Below, one piece after another: positions 8,193 through 16,956 of a DNA stretch of 64,000 nt. The position numbers and the translations under genes are program-made. The stretch comes from Flavobacterium salilacus subsp. salilacus (GTDB lineage: Bacteria; Bacteroidota; Bacteroidia; Flavobacteriales; Flavobacteriaceae): the NCBI RefSeq assembly GCF_004634195.1, contig NZ_SKBP01000001.1, positions 124,001 through 188,000 on the forward strand. Direction: 5' to 3'. Below the pieces are notes generated by a model that saw only the letters and a program-made list of their open reading frames with translations, searched no databases and was not told the origin of the DNA. Every line of letters starts with the position of its first letter. The first letter of the stretch is position 1.

Positions 8193-9494
8193 CTATTTCT
8201 TTTTAAAATTAAAAAGCCATGGCATAGGATAAACTTTTTGGCTATAATAAGCCACTGTAATGGCTTTTAACAGACTCCCAACTATCAATGAAAATGATGC
8301 CCCTATAGTGCCAAATTTATTTATTAAAGGTATGGTTAATGCTCCCTGTATAATACCAACTGCAATGGTAATAATGCCTAGATATTTGGTGTTTTTGCTA
8401 TAAAAAACAAACATTGACACTAAATTGTAAACAAAATTAAAAAACATTGCAATAAAAAAAAACGGAAAGTAAATTATGGAACTCTGGTAGGTATCATTAA
8501 AAAAAAGCTTTACAAATACAGTAAGCACAATATCGGCTATTATAAGTAATACTGCAAAGCCTATTGCTGACATATAGGATTTTTTTATAATCCCTCTTTT
8601 AATTTTATGCTCTTCTCCCTCTGAATCTTCTGCTGCTTTTAGCTCTTTATAAACATATGGGGTGTAAGCCCCAAAAAATGAGGTTGTAAATAGTGATACC
8701 GCGTTCGAAATATTTGCCCCGAAAGAGTATAATCCTGTATCCTGTATCCCTACTTTTGTGGTAATCATTATCCTGTCAAAACCACTCCTTATCCAAGTAG
8801 AAAGCTTATGAGGCATTAATGGAAGCCCAAACTTTAAAGAATCTTTAATTCTGACTTTATCTATTGTTAATGTTAACATACCTCTTTTATGAAAACTCAC
8901 TACTGCTAATATAAAGACGAGTAGATTCGTTACAAGCAAGGCATATACACGCCCCTGCCATGACATTAAAAAGACCACTACAAACAGAAGGCTAAATCCT
9001 GCCGATGATAAAGATCTCAAAATCTGATAACGACTATAGAGCCTTAGTTTTTCTTCCATCCTTAGATAGACAACAAACATATCTGTAATAGAAGAAAATA
9101 ACATCATAAGGCATCCTAAAAGCTGCCACATTAATGCGATTGCAAAAAACTCTTCCAAATAATTAGTAAATATTGCTACTAATATAAAAGTTATAAGAGC
9201 GAAAAAGACGTTAACAAAAATTAGGTTTGATAACAATATCGGTTTTTGTGTAGTATCTGTCCTGTAATAATCTACCGAAAAATAAGAATTGGTATTCATA
9301 CCTATAAAAGCACCTATCATTTGGGTAAAAACAAGATAATTACTTGCTACACCAAACTCTGAAGGAGAAAGATACAGTGCTATTACTGGCATTATTAAAA
9401 AGGGCACTGCCTTGCTGAGACCATCTGTCAGCACATATACAGCCATTCGTTTTACTACAGGCTGCCCTAATACATTCTTAATCTTTTTTCTCAT
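8193..9494 (-). CDS. Wzx-like polysaccharide flippase (MATE/MVF superfamily)
   Basis: This is a 433-residue integral membrane protein with about twelve hydrophobic helices and the layout of polysaccharide-biosynthesis (PST/Wzx) transporters. The N-terminal LTDGLSKAVPFLIMPVIALYLSPSEFG stretch is typical: a helix followed by an L-SPxEFG turn. Such proteins flip undecaprenyl-linked oligosaccharide to the periplasmic face, where the Wzy polymerase at 1432-2688 would act. The ATG ending at 9494 is used; one codon upstream is a TTG. The gene follows pseI by 3 bp, so it is in the same operon. The sequence itself gives no substrate information. Confidence 0.8.
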   Translation of the reverse strand: MRKKIKNVLGQPVVKRMAVYVLTDGLSKAVPFLIMPVIALYLSPSEFGVASNYLVFTQMIGAFIGMNTNSYFSVDYYRTDTTQKPILLSNLIFVNVFFALITFILVAIFTNYLEEFFAIALMWQLLGCLMMLFSSITDMFVVYLRMEEKLRLYSRYQILRSLSSAGFSLLFVVVFLMSWQGRVYALLVTNLLVFILAVVSFHKRGMLTLTIDKVRIKDSLKFGLPLMPHKLSTWIRSGFDRIMITTKVGIQDTGLYSFGANISNAVSLFTTSFFGAYTPYVYKELKAAEDSEGEEHKIKRGIIKKSYMSAIGFAVLLIIADIVLTVFVKLFFNDTYQSSIIYFPFFFIAMFFNFVYNLVSMFVFYSKNTKYLGIITIAVGIIQGALTIPLINKFGTIGASFSLIVGSLLKAITVAYYSQKVYPMPWLFNFKKK

Positions 9495-9497
9495 CAA

Positions 9498-10502
9498 TTA
9501 ATTTATCAGACTCCAGGAAAGCGGAGTTCCTTTTTCAATATCTTCATTAACTTTTTTTCCTATTACAGTATTAAAGTTTTTTGGATGAAGGCCAAATCCC
9601 GGCCTCACACATTTTATATTTTCTTCTGACAAAATATCTCCTTTTTTTATGTCTTTAGATACATATATAGACCTCCTGCGGGTTTTATCTTTATCAGAAA
9701 TGGAATATGTTACATTTCCTACAGCAACTTCTGCTTCTCTTACAGCATTTACCATTGCTGCAAATTCATGGGGTTCCATCGAAAATGCCGAATCAGGTCC
9801 TCCAAGAGAACGATCTAAAATAAAATGTTTTTCTACTACTGTAGCACCGAGTGCAACTGCAACAACCGGTACGGTACTACCCATTGTATGATCAGATACT
9901 CCTACCTTTACATTAAAAGTTTCCCTTAAATTAGAAATTGTTGCCAGGTTAGCTGCTGCCACAGTAGCAGGATATTCTGACGTGCATTTAAGCAGTGTTA
10001 TATCATCAACACCATTTTTACGGCATGTTGCTACAGCCAGCTCAATATCAGAAAGTTCTGCAACACCGGTTGAAATTATCATAGGTTTCTTTTTGGAAGC
10101 AACATAGTCTATTAGAGGAATGTCGGTAATCTCGAAAGAAGCTATTTTATATAATTCGACATCCATACCCTCCAAAAAGTCAACTCCATGCCTATCAAAA
10201 GGAGAACTGAAAAATTTTAATCCAAGCTCTTCAGTAATTTTTTTAAGTTTTGGTTGCCATTCATATGGCATACTTCCTTCTTTAAATATTTCGTAGGGGC
10301 GCTTACCTTTCCACAAGCCTTCTTTTCTGGGACCAAAATGCTCATTATCAACATCAAGTGTTAATGAATCTGCAGTATATGTTTGAACTTTAACTGCATC
10401 TGCCCCTGCTTTGGCCATTGCCTCTATAGTTTTTACCGCTATATCAAAATTATTATTATGATTGGCAGACAATTCTGCTATAATAAATGTTTTATATCCC
10501 AT
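9498..10502 (-). CDS. pseI: Pseudaminic acid synthase (NeuB family)
   Basis: This is a 334-residue NeuB-family enzyme that condenses phosphoenolpyruvate with a 6-carbon 2,4-diacetamido sugar to form the nine-carbon nonulosonate. Landmarks include IIAELSANHNNN at the N terminus, FSSPFDRHGVDFL near residue 90, LYKIASFEITDIPLI near 115, LLKCTSEYPA near 165, VGVSDHTMGS near 195 and VEKHFILDRSLGGPDSAFS near 220. The C-terminal antifreeze-like (SAF) domain spans about 275-334. SANHN and GGPDSxFS favour the pseudaminic branch over NeuB or LegI. The first ATG, ending at 10502, overlaps the acyltransferase stop by 11 bp and gives a normal N terminus; an upstream TTG is not needed. Confidence 0.88.
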   Translation of the reverse strand: MGYKTFIIAELSANHNNNFDIAVKTIEAMAKAGADAVKVQTYTADSLTLDVDNEHFGPRKEGLWKGKRPYEIFKEGSMPYEWQPKLKKITEELGLKFFSSPFDRHGVDFLEGMDVELYKIASFEITDIPLIDYVASKKKPMIISTGVAELSDIELAVATCRKNGVDDITLLKCTSEYPATVAAANLATISNLRETFNVKVGVSDHTMGSTVPVVAVALGATVVEKHFILDRSLGGPDSAFSMEPHEFAAMVNAVREAEVAVGNVTYSISDKDKTRRRSIYVSKDIKKGDILSEENIKCVRPGFGLHPKNFNTVIGKKVNEDIEKGTPLSWSLIN

Positions 10503-11019
10503 ATTTTTCTTTAAATTTTTCAATTGTACTTATTTTGGTTGCCGGCACACCGCCAATAACACAATCATCCTCAAAAGATTTTGTAACTATCGCTCCGCTA
10601 GCAACTAAACATGAGCTACCTATAGTTACGCCTGCCATGATAGAACTTTGTGCACCTAGCCATGTCCCTTTGCCCACAGTAATTTTTTCAGCTTTGTAAC
10701 CTCCAAACCTAAAACTTCCATCTTTCATAAGATGATTAGATGCTGTAATAGAAACAAAGTTACCAATTAAAACTTCATCTTTAAGCTCAATTTCTCCTTG
10801 CCCCAGATAGGAATTAAACCCTATATAAACATTATCACCTACTTCTAAACCGTTTGGATTAAAAATGTAAGCTTGGCTTCCTACTTTAAAGTTTTTACCA
10901 AATTTTTTAAGATACGGCTCATACAGTTTCCCTCTGGCTCTGTCACCAAAAGGTCCGTCAGGTATAAATAGCATACGCCATTTCATCCATAATCGTCTTC
11001 CTTTTGTTAGTTTAAGCAT
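10492..11019 (-). CDS. Left-handed beta-helix (hexapeptide) acyltransferase
   Basis: This 175-residue protein is of the LbetaH acetyltransferase group (maltose O-acetyltransferase/NodL-like). Hexapeptide repeats run from about residue 45 to 155 (for example GLEVGDNVYIG, VTIGSSCLVAS, GAIVTKS), with the probable catalytic His in ITASNH near 95 and GGVPATKIS near the end. It should transfer an acetyl or other acyl group from a CoA thioester. It lies between pseG and pseI, the place where an N-acetyltransferase would be expected. No GNAT-type PseH is visible in the window, so this enzyme may take over 4-N-acylation, or it may O-acetylate the final sugar. The gene overlaps pseG by 8 bp and pseI by 11 bp. 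Confidence 0.78.
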   Translation of the reverse strand: MLKLTKGRRLWMKWRMLFIPDGPFGDRARGKLYEPYLKKFGKNFKVGSQAYIFNPNGLEVGDNVYIGFNSYLGQGEIELKDEVLIGNFVSITASNHLMKDGSFRFGGYKAEKITVGKGTWLGAQSSIMAGVTIGSSCLVASGAIVTKSFEDDCVIGGVPATKISTIEKFKEKYGI

Positions 11020-12049
11020 TCTTGTTATAATTTAATATTGTTTGTACAATGTTTTTACTGCCAGTTGTATCAATGATTTTTTTCATAGTACTACTAATCT
11101 GCTTTCTTTTATCAGGATTCTGAATTAGAGCAGTAACCGCACTCCGAATATCAGAGGTACTAAGTTGTGTGCCTATTCCTAAATTTATACCTGCACCTGT
11201 ACTTGTAACTTTTTCAGTGATATCATATTGTACTTGATGTATAGAAATAGCTATGAAGGGAACACCAAGTGCACAGGCTTCATATCTTGTAAGACCACCA
11301 TTAATTAACAACACTTTATGAGAATACATTATTTCGGCAATACTATTACTAAAAGTAATAACAGACACGTTGGCATTTTTATCTTCTACTTCTTTTACTT
11401 TATCGTATGTATTTGACGAGGCAGATAATAAAACGGTAATACTATACCCGGAGTCTTTAAGTGCATTGAGTGCTTTTAATGTGAAACCCTCAGGATCAGT
11501 ACCACCCATTGTTATCAATACATCCTTCTTATCTATTTCCTTAACATCATATTCTAATGCAAACTCGGGTCTAATAGTAAGGTAGTTTTTTCCGCTATAT
11601 AACTTAACTTTGCCGTATTCTGATAAATATTCTGCTTCAGTATTTTCTGTAAAATCAGGAAAAAAACTAATATCCTCATAACGTTTATCCAAGCTGAACA
11701 AGAATAAGGTTATGGTAACCAACAATACATCATTACTAAGCTGTTGTTTTAATGGGGATAGTGTTAAATAATCTTCCTCTATTGTATCTATAATTACAAC
11801 GCTTATGCTGTTACTGGTAATAAATGATGATAGTTCTTTTTTATTTATACTTTCATTAAAACTTTTTACAACCTCTGCTTTATAACCTCTTTGTTCTATT
11901 ACCGGTATAAAGGTACACGATTCAGAAACCAGAAAAATTGAGGAATAACCTAGACTTTTAAATTCATCGGCTATTAAAAGCGACCGGGATATATGCCCAA
12001 AACCTGTTTGAGAATCACCTTTGGTTATAAAAAGAATATTATTGCTCAT
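11012..12049 (-). CDS. pseG: PseG-like UDP-sugar hydrolase
   Basis: This 345-residue GT-B-fold protein resembles PseG/SpsG, which hydrolyses the UDP-linked 2,4-diacetamido-trideoxy sugar to free sugar and UDP before the PEP condensation. The N-terminal GDSQTGFGHISRSLLIA contains the GxGHxxR motif with the catalytic His of the family. LITMGGTDPEG near residue 175 and INGGLTRYEACALGVPFIA near 245 form the nucleotide-binding half. The ATG ending at 12049 is used; the codon before it is TTG. The gene overlaps the ATP-grasp gene by 11 bp and the acyltransferase by 8 bp. It is more diverged from proteobacterial PseG than PseB, PseC and PseI are from their counterparts, so a modified substrate is possible. 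Confidence 0.78.
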   Translation of the reverse strand: MSNNILFITKGDSQTGFGHISRSLLIADEFKSLGYSSIFLVSESCTFIPVIEQRGYKAEVVKSFNESINKKELSSFITSNSISVVIIDTIEEDYLTLSPLKQQLSNDVLLVTITLFLFSLDKRYEDISFFPDFTENTEAEYLSEYGKVKLYSGKNYLTIRPEFALEYDVKEIDKKDVLITMGGTDPEGFTLKALNALKDSGYSITVLLSASSNTYDKVKEVEDKNANVSVITFSNSIAEIMYSHKVLLINGGLTRYEACALGVPFIAISIHQVQYDITEKVTSTGAGINLGIGTQLSTSDIRSAVTALIQNPDKRKQISSTMKKIIDTTGSKNIVQTILNYNKNA

Positions 12050-13241
12050 CAATAATAAATTTCAAATTATCTTTCAATTGTTGTGCATAAGCCTCAGCTT
12101 CTTCAACTGTTTTACCCAGAGTAACTATTTTTCCTATCCTGTCCGTACCCTTACGAAGCTTGTTTACAGCTTCTCCTTCCATCACTGTTAATTCAAACTC
12201 TACAAGATTAGGGTTTTCCTCCGGTTGGTTATCGCATTTTTTAAATAGACCATCTGCGGGAGACTCGAGTATTAACGCCGCAACCGCCTGATTTTTTACA
12301 GGTGTTAAACTGTAATCCTCACCCATACAATTGTGTACAGCGGCTCCTACCCAGTTAATACCGGTATGATACTCTACCAGCTCAGGAAGGCAAGTTGCAC
12401 CTATTCGTGCTCCAATTTCGATGACTTTTACACTGTTAGATTTTTTATCTAATATGAGGTCTACATTTGCCGGCCCCTCGTTTATACCTAATGCTTCTAC
12501 TGCCTCTTTAATATCTTTGACAGCTTGTTTTTTTTCATCATCAGACAAATGCATAAAAGGGAAAGAGTGTCCGACGGGAATCATATATGGAGGTTGAGAC
12601 ATCGTATCGTTGTGTAATAAAACAGTAGTACATACACCCTTAACAGAAAATGTTTGTGCTCCGAATTCTAATCCTTCGATATATTCTTCAACCAATATTT
12701 CAGATAAACGTGTATATTTTAATGCTTCATTATATGCAGCTTCGGTTTCAGATTCTGATGAAATTTTTGTAACTCCTCTACTGCCGGAACTATCCGGTGA
12801 TTTTACTACACATGGCAATCCTATTTCTGCTACTGCTTTTTTTGCTTCTTCTAGGGTTGTAACAATCCTGAAATTTGGTTGGGCGCAATTTTTTACAGCT
12901 AAACGTTTTCGGGTTTCTGTTTTATTACTACAAAAATTAGCAACCTCAAGCGATATGCCATTAAGCCCAAGTACATCATTAACATAACCAACTGTTGGAA
13001 CAGCAATATCACTTTGCATTGTCATAATACCATTTACAGCATGTTTTTTAGCTATTTCAAGCACTGCATTTTTATCTATAATATCAATTTCATAAAAATG
13101 ATTTGCCATTTTAGCTCCCATAGCATTTGGATTCTTGTCTACTACAAAAGTTTCTATGTTATTATCATTAGCATATTTTATTGCCGGAACTTGTCCTAAA
13201 CCTGCACCTACAATCAGTATTGCTTTTTTGTCTTTTTCCAT
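12039..13241 (-). CDS. ATP-grasp ligase of the carbamoyl-phosphate-synthase/PurK-like group
   Basis: This 400-residue protein starts with a preATP-grasp fold, ILIVGAGLGQVPAIKYA. The ATP-grasp domain follows, with PCVVKSPDSSGSRGVTKI near residue 145 (Lys and glycine-rich loop), ILVEEYIEGLEFGAQ near 185 and VIEIGARIGATCLPELV near 285 (metal-binding Glu). ATP-grasp ligases activate a carboxylate as an acyl-phosphate and join it to an amine or other nucleophile. In this setting it may attach an amino acid or hydroxy acid to an amino group of the nonulosonate or its precursor. That would be an inference; no standard Pse pathway step needs an ATP-grasp enzyme. It lies 45 bp after the cytidylyltransferase gene and overlaps pseG. 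Confidence 0.75.
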   Translation of the reverse strand: MEKDKKAILIVGAGLGQVPAIKYANDNNIETFVVDKNPNAMGAKMANHFYEIDIIDKNAVLEIAKKHAVNGIMTMQSDIAVPTVGYVNDVLGLNGISLEVANFCSNKTETRKRLAVKNCAQPNFRIVTTLEEAKKAVAEIGLPCVVKSPDSSGSRGVTKISSESETEAAYNEALKYTRLSEILVEEYIEGLEFGAQTFSVKGVCTTVLLHNDTMSQPPYMIPVGHSFPFMHLSDDEKKQAVKDIKEAVEALGINEGPANVDLILDKKSNSVKVIEIGARIGATCLPELVEYHTGINWVGAAVHNCMGEDYSLTPVKNQAVAALILESPADGLFKKCDNQPEENPNLVEFELTVMEGEAVNKLRKGTDRIGKIVTLGKTVEEAEAYAQQLKDNLKFIIDEQ

Positions 13242-13286
13242 GTTTTTCTTAAAGTTTAGTAAACGAACTACCTTTGTACTATATAC

Positions 13287-14123
13287 TTAATATTTTATAT
13301 TTCTTGCCTTTATAGTTTCTAGCTCCAATTTTAAATATTTTAAATCGAGTTGTTCTGCAAGTACAATAGCATAATTTAACTCATCATATAGATTATTGAA
13401 TTGTTTTTTTTGCATGTTACTGTTATTAATTCGTTTAATCCATGAATTTTGAGCTAAAAACTTGAAAACAGTTTCCGGGTTATAATCTTCAAGATTATCT
13501 AAATAGGTCATTATAATATTAAGCGCAGCATAATCGCTGGGATAATCAACCGTAAGCCTTACATCAGGAAATTCGGTATCGGGAAAATGATTTTGCTCCG
13601 CAATCTTAAACATCTCACTATTACGCTTAATATATAGTGTAACATGCTCCCTGTCATCAATATTATTGCTGTTTTGGAGTATTTTTTCCAAGGCTGCCGC
13701 CGAAACAATTTCAAAACTTGTCCCGTATGGCATATTGATATTTCGGGTATAATCATACTCTCCGTTAATATGATATTGTATATTTTTTTCTATAATCTCT
13801 TTAAAAATTATAGGGTTATCACCTGTAATGCGCACTACTGTATGCAAATCATGTGCTTTTGCAGCTTCAGAAAAACGTAGCAATACATCATCTTTACTGC
13901 CTCTAAATAAAGGTACTCCTAATTTTTCGGCCTCATCGGCAATAGGGTCATCGCTACTTTCAATGCTTGTGGCGATAATTATTTTTAAATCTTTTATTTG
14001 TTGAAGTCTCTCCACTATGTTTGCCAAAACCGATTTGCCCGACATATAGGGAAGCTCCAATAAAGCCTTGCCCGGTAGTCGGGAAGAATCATATCGCACT
14101 TGTATTATAGCTCCTATACCCAT
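13287..14123 (-). CDS. SpsF/PseF-type cytidylyltransferase
   Basis: The mature reading frame of 278 residues starts at the ATG ending at 14123, since an upstream in-frame extension would run 86 bp into the SDR gene. The N terminus GAIIQVRYDSSRLPGKAL is the CTP-binding signature shared by CMP-sugar synthetases and SpsF. RGSKDDVLLRF near residue 70, RITGDNPI near 95 and RLTVDYPSDY near 195 are SpsF-family landmarks. In the Bacillus sps cluster and in Pse loci, this family activates the nonulosonate as its CMP form. It starts 7 bp after the SDR stop. A C-terminal tail of about 50 residues after the catalytic domain is unusual and of unknown role. Confidence 0.77.
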   Translation of the reverse strand: MGIGAIIQVRYDSSRLPGKALLELPYMSGKSVLANIVERLQQIKDLKIIIATSIESSDDPIADEAEKLGVPLFRGSKDDVLLRFSEAAKAHDLHTVVRITGDNPIIFKEIIEKNIQYHINGEYDYTRNINMPYGTSFEIVSAAALEKILQNSNNIDDREHVTLYIKRNSEMFKIAEQNHFPDTEFPDVRLTVDYPSDYAALNIIMTYLDNLEDYNPETVFKFLAQNSWIKRINNSNMQKKQFNNLYDELNYAIVLAEQLDLKYLKLELETIKARNIKY

Positions 14124-14130
14124 AGTTATA

Positions 14131-14922
14131 TTACCAAATTGTCCATCCGCCATCAACAATAATATTTTGTCCTGTAATAAAATCAGAACCTCGAGAAGAC
14201 AGCAGGACGGTAACACCCATTAAATCTTCGGGTTTCCCAATTTTATGAAGCGGATTTTTACTTTTTAAACGCTCAACGAAAATTTCATTCTCTTGTTGTA
14301 TGCCTTCTTTTGGAAAAGGACCCGGCGTTACTGCATTAACTTGTATATTATGCTTACCTAAATAAGCTGCAAAATATTTAGTAAGCTGTATTATGCCTGC
14401 CTTAGCTGCGCCATAATGCGGTGGGTTAATGTAAGGCTCGCAGTTATCTCCTTCATATAATCTAAAATCAGGGCTAACTACTCCGTACATAGACGAAACA
14501 TTGATAATTTTACCACTGTTTTGTTTTTTCATATAGGGTATCACGGCTTTTATACATTTGTGTATCGAGCCTAATACGCCATCCATTGTATATGCCCAAT
14601 CATCATCAGCCATATCTTCCTGCCCTTTACCTTTGGCTGAATGTGCATTGTTAACTAAAACATCTATTTTACCAAAATCTGCATTAACATTTTTAAAAAA
14701 TGTATTTATAGATTCAGCATTCATTATATCAATATCTCTGAAAAAAAGCGAGGTTTTATCTTCAATATGCTTAAATTTTTCATCAAACTTATCTTTATTC
14801 CTTCCTGCTACAATTACTTTGGCATTTTGGTTTAAAAGTCCCTCAACCATTGCAGAGCCCAGATGTCCGTAACCTCCTGTAACTATTGCTATTTTGTCCG
14901 TTAAGTCAAACATATTCATCAT
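14131..14922 (-). CDS. Classical SDR oxidoreductase (PtmA-like context)
   Basis: This 263-residue short-chain dehydrogenase has the NAD(P) site IVTGGYGHLGSA near residue 14, NNAHS near 91 and catalytic Ser in INVSSMYG near 140. The Y-x-x-x-K is in HYGAAKAG near 170, and VDGGWT is at the C terminus. It is a soluble reductase/dehydrogenase acting on a hydroxyl or keto group of an unknown substrate. An SDR (PtmA) is common in nonulosonate clusters, where its role is thought to be in tailoring or precursor supply. The start ATGA overlaps the aldo/keto reductase stop by 4 bp, so the two oxidoreductases are translationally coupled and may act one after the other. Confidence 0.82.
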   Translation of the reverse strand: MMNMFDLTDKIAIVTGGYGHLGSAMVEGLLNQNAKVIVAGRNKDKFDEKFKHIEDKTSLFFRDIDIMNAESINTFFKNVNADFGKIDVLVNNAHSAKGKGQEDMADDDWAYTMDGVLGSIHKCIKAVIPYMKKQNSGKIINVSSMYGVVSPDFRLYEGDNCEPYINPPHYGAAKAGIIQLTKYFAAYLGKHNIQVNAVTPGPFPKEGIQQENEIFVERLKSKNPLHKIGKPEDLMGVTVLLSSRGSDFITGQNIIVDGGWTIW

Positions 14923-15770
14923 ACTTTCTTTTTTGGCCAGTTAGATGGTATCAATATTTCTTGTGTAATGTTGTAGTTTAAATTTGGCAGTGTTTCGGCT
15001 ACATTTAAACTTTCTAAATTATCCTTTAATTGCTGTAGTGTATTTACACCTATAATTACTTTATCAATAAAATCTTTTTCCAGACAATATTTTAATAACA
15101 TTCCGGCTAAAACACCTTTATCTTTATACTCTTTAAGCTGATTGAGGAGTGGAATAATATCATTAAAATAAGGATCAAGATTATTTATATCGCTAAAAAA
15201 GAGACCTTGCAGGAAAGCTGAACGTACATGTACTTCGCATCCTCTGCTTTTCAACTCCTGCATTATTTTAACAAACCTGTTGTCAAGATAATTAAAAGGA
15301 ACTTGTACTAAATCAGGCCATAAACCCGCTTTCATTACAGTTTCAGCCTCTTCGGTTGTATTAAATGAAAATCCTATTTTTTCAATAAGCCCTTCACTCT
15401 TCATTTGTTTAAGATTATCCCATATACTTGGGTTATCTGTAACATTTAATGGTCGATGCGCTAAAAAACCATATATTCTATCAACATTCAGTCTCTGTAA
15501 AGACCGTTCAAACTCATCTTTAATATTCAAACTTGATTCTGATAATGAAAATTTGGTAACTATGCGGAAATTATTTTTTATGTTCCTGCCCAAAACCTCT
15601 TCGCTTATACCATATGCAGAGGCGGTATCAATAGTATTAACACCGGCAGACCAAGCATAGGATAGTATATTTCTTATCTCTTCTTCAGGAGTTATACCCT
15701 CATTATTGCTAATTCCGTAATTAATCCCAAACTGAACGGTACCTAAACCAAGCTTAGAACTATAGTCCAT
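14919..15770 (-). CDS. Aldo/keto reductase
   Basis: This 283-residue (alpha/beta)8 NADPH-dependent reductase carries the AKR catalytic tetrad: Asp and Tyr in NTIDTASAYG near residue 48, Lys in IVTKFSLS near 75 and His in FLAHRPLN near 108. The C-terminal IIGVNTLQQLKDNL is the cofactor-binding part. It is closest in pattern to the reductases often found beside pseudaminic and legionaminic genes. A carbonyl group on a sugar or acyl side chain is the likely substrate. It overlaps pseC by 11 bp and the SDR gene by 4 bp. Neither this enzyme nor the SDR is required in the classical six-step CMP-Pse pathway, so both point to a modified product. Confidence 0.83.
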   Translation of the reverse strand: MDYSSKLGLGTVQFGINYGISNNEGITPEEEIRNILSYAWSAGVNTIDTASAYGISEEVLGRNIKNNFRIVTKFSLSESSLNIKDEFERSLQRLNVDRIYGFLAHRPLNVTDNPSIWDNLKQMKSEGLIEKIGFSFNTTEEAETVMKAGLWPDLVQVPFNYLDNRFVKIMQELKSRGCEVHVRSAFLQGLFFSDINNLDPYFNDIIPLLNQLKEYKDKGVLAGMLLKYCLEKDFIDKVIIGVNTLQQLKDNLESLNVAETLPNLNYNITQEILIPSNWPKKKV

Positions 15771-16956
15771 AAAATGCTTTTACTTTATTTATTACGTATT
15801 CCTGCTCTTCATCTGTAAGTGTAGGATACATAGGTAAACTAAGACAGTTTTTATAATATTCTTCTGCTTTTGGCATATCATTTTCTTTCCACCCTTGACT
15901 TTGATAGTATGGCATAAGATGGCACGGAATATAATGTACTTGCGCAAAAATTTTGTTTTCTCTCAAAAAATTATATAGTCCTATCCTGTTTTCAGTTTCT
16001 ATTATATACAAATGATAAGCGTGCCCCTCAATAGATTCTGATTGTCCTTTTATAAAAGGCATATCTCTAAATGCGTCATAATAACGTGCGGCAATTTTTC
16101 GTCTTCTTTCCACGCCTTCATCAGCTCTTTTCATTTGGCTTAATCCTAATGCTGCCTGAATATCTGTTAAGCGGTAATTATATCCCAGCACCTGCATCTC
16201 CATGTACCATGCAGGATAATTTTCCTGGTTTTCGGCACCCGCAGCAAAATTTGCCGAGTTTTTAAATGCATCTGTATCTCTGGTTATACCATGAGTTCTT
16301 AATACCATTAATTTTTTATATAACTCCTCATCATTAGTTGTTATCATCCCTCCTTCACCGGATGCTATGTGCTTAACAGGATGGAAAGAAAAGATAGCAA
16401 GATTGGCATAATTACCATTTCCGCAAAGCTGCTCTTTGTTAGCCGAGTCTATAAAATAACCTCCGGGTGCATGGCAGGCATCTTCAATAATCCACATACC
16501 ATATTCATCTGCCAAAGCTCTGAATTTTTCAAGATTTACTGCTCTTCCTGCAAAATCTACGGGAATAATTCCTTTATATGTTCCTTTGGGAGAAGATTCA
16601 ACTAACTGTTTTACCTTTTCAAAATCCAAAAGGTATGTATCAGGATCTATATCAGAGAAAACTACTTCGCCTCCGCAATAACGTATGCAGTTTGCAGATG
16701 CTGCAAAGGTTATTGGGGTAGTTATTACTTTATCTCCTTCCTGCACGTTAAGAGCCATAGCACACAGGTGCAATGCAGCAGTACCATTGGCAAGTGCCAC
16801 AGCATATTTTGCGCCTACATAATCTGCAAAAGCATCTTCAAACTCTTTAATTTTAGGCCCTTGAGTCAAATAATCTGACTTTAATGTTTCTATTACCGTT
16901 GCAATATCTTCATCGGTAATGTTTTGCCTGCCGTATGGTATAGGATTTTGTTGCAT
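15760..16956 (-). CDS. pseC: UDP-4-amino-4,6-dideoxy-HexNAc transaminase
   Basis: This 398-residue PLP enzyme of the DegT/DnrJ/EryC1 family should aminate C4 of the PseB product. IPYGRQNITDEDIATV begins the protein; IIEDACHAPGGYF near residue 155 contains the PLP-contacting Asp; FSFHPVKHIASGEGG near 190 carries the Schiff-base Lys. NYRLTDIQAALGLSQ near 255 is the usual family segment. FHPVKHI with a following GEGG is typical of PseC proper. Its ATG overlaps the pseB stop by 1 bp (TAATG), so the two are co-translated. Confidence 0.9.
   Translation of the reverse strand: MQQNPIPYGRQNITDEDIATVIETLKSDYLTQGPKIKEFEDAFADYVGAKYAVALANGTAALHLCAMALNVQEGDKVITTPITFAASANCIRYCGGEVVFSDIDPDTYLLDFEKVKQLVESSPKGTYKGIIPVDFAGRAVNLEKFRALADEYGMWIIEDACHAPGGYFIDSANKEQLCGNGNYANLAIFSFHPVKHIASGEGGMITTNDEELYKKLMVLRTHGITRDTDAFKNSANFAAGAENQENYPAWYMEMQVLGYNYRLTDIQAALGLSQMKRADEGVERRRKIAARYYDAFRDMPFIKGQSESIEGHAYHLYIIETENRIGLYNFLRENKIFAQVHYIPCHLMPYYQSQGWKENDMPKAEEYYKNCLSLPMYPTLTDEEQEYVINKVKAFYGL

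Noticed and set aside
12610..12987. Plus-strand open frame opposite the ATP-grasp gene
   Set aside because: Composition is that of a complement shadow, and the ATP-grasp motifs lie on the other strand.
14124..14216. Longer start for the SpsF/PseF-type gene
   Set aside because: It would overlap the SDR gene by 86 bp and adds residues unrelated to the family; the ATG at 14123 follows the SDR stop by 7 bp.
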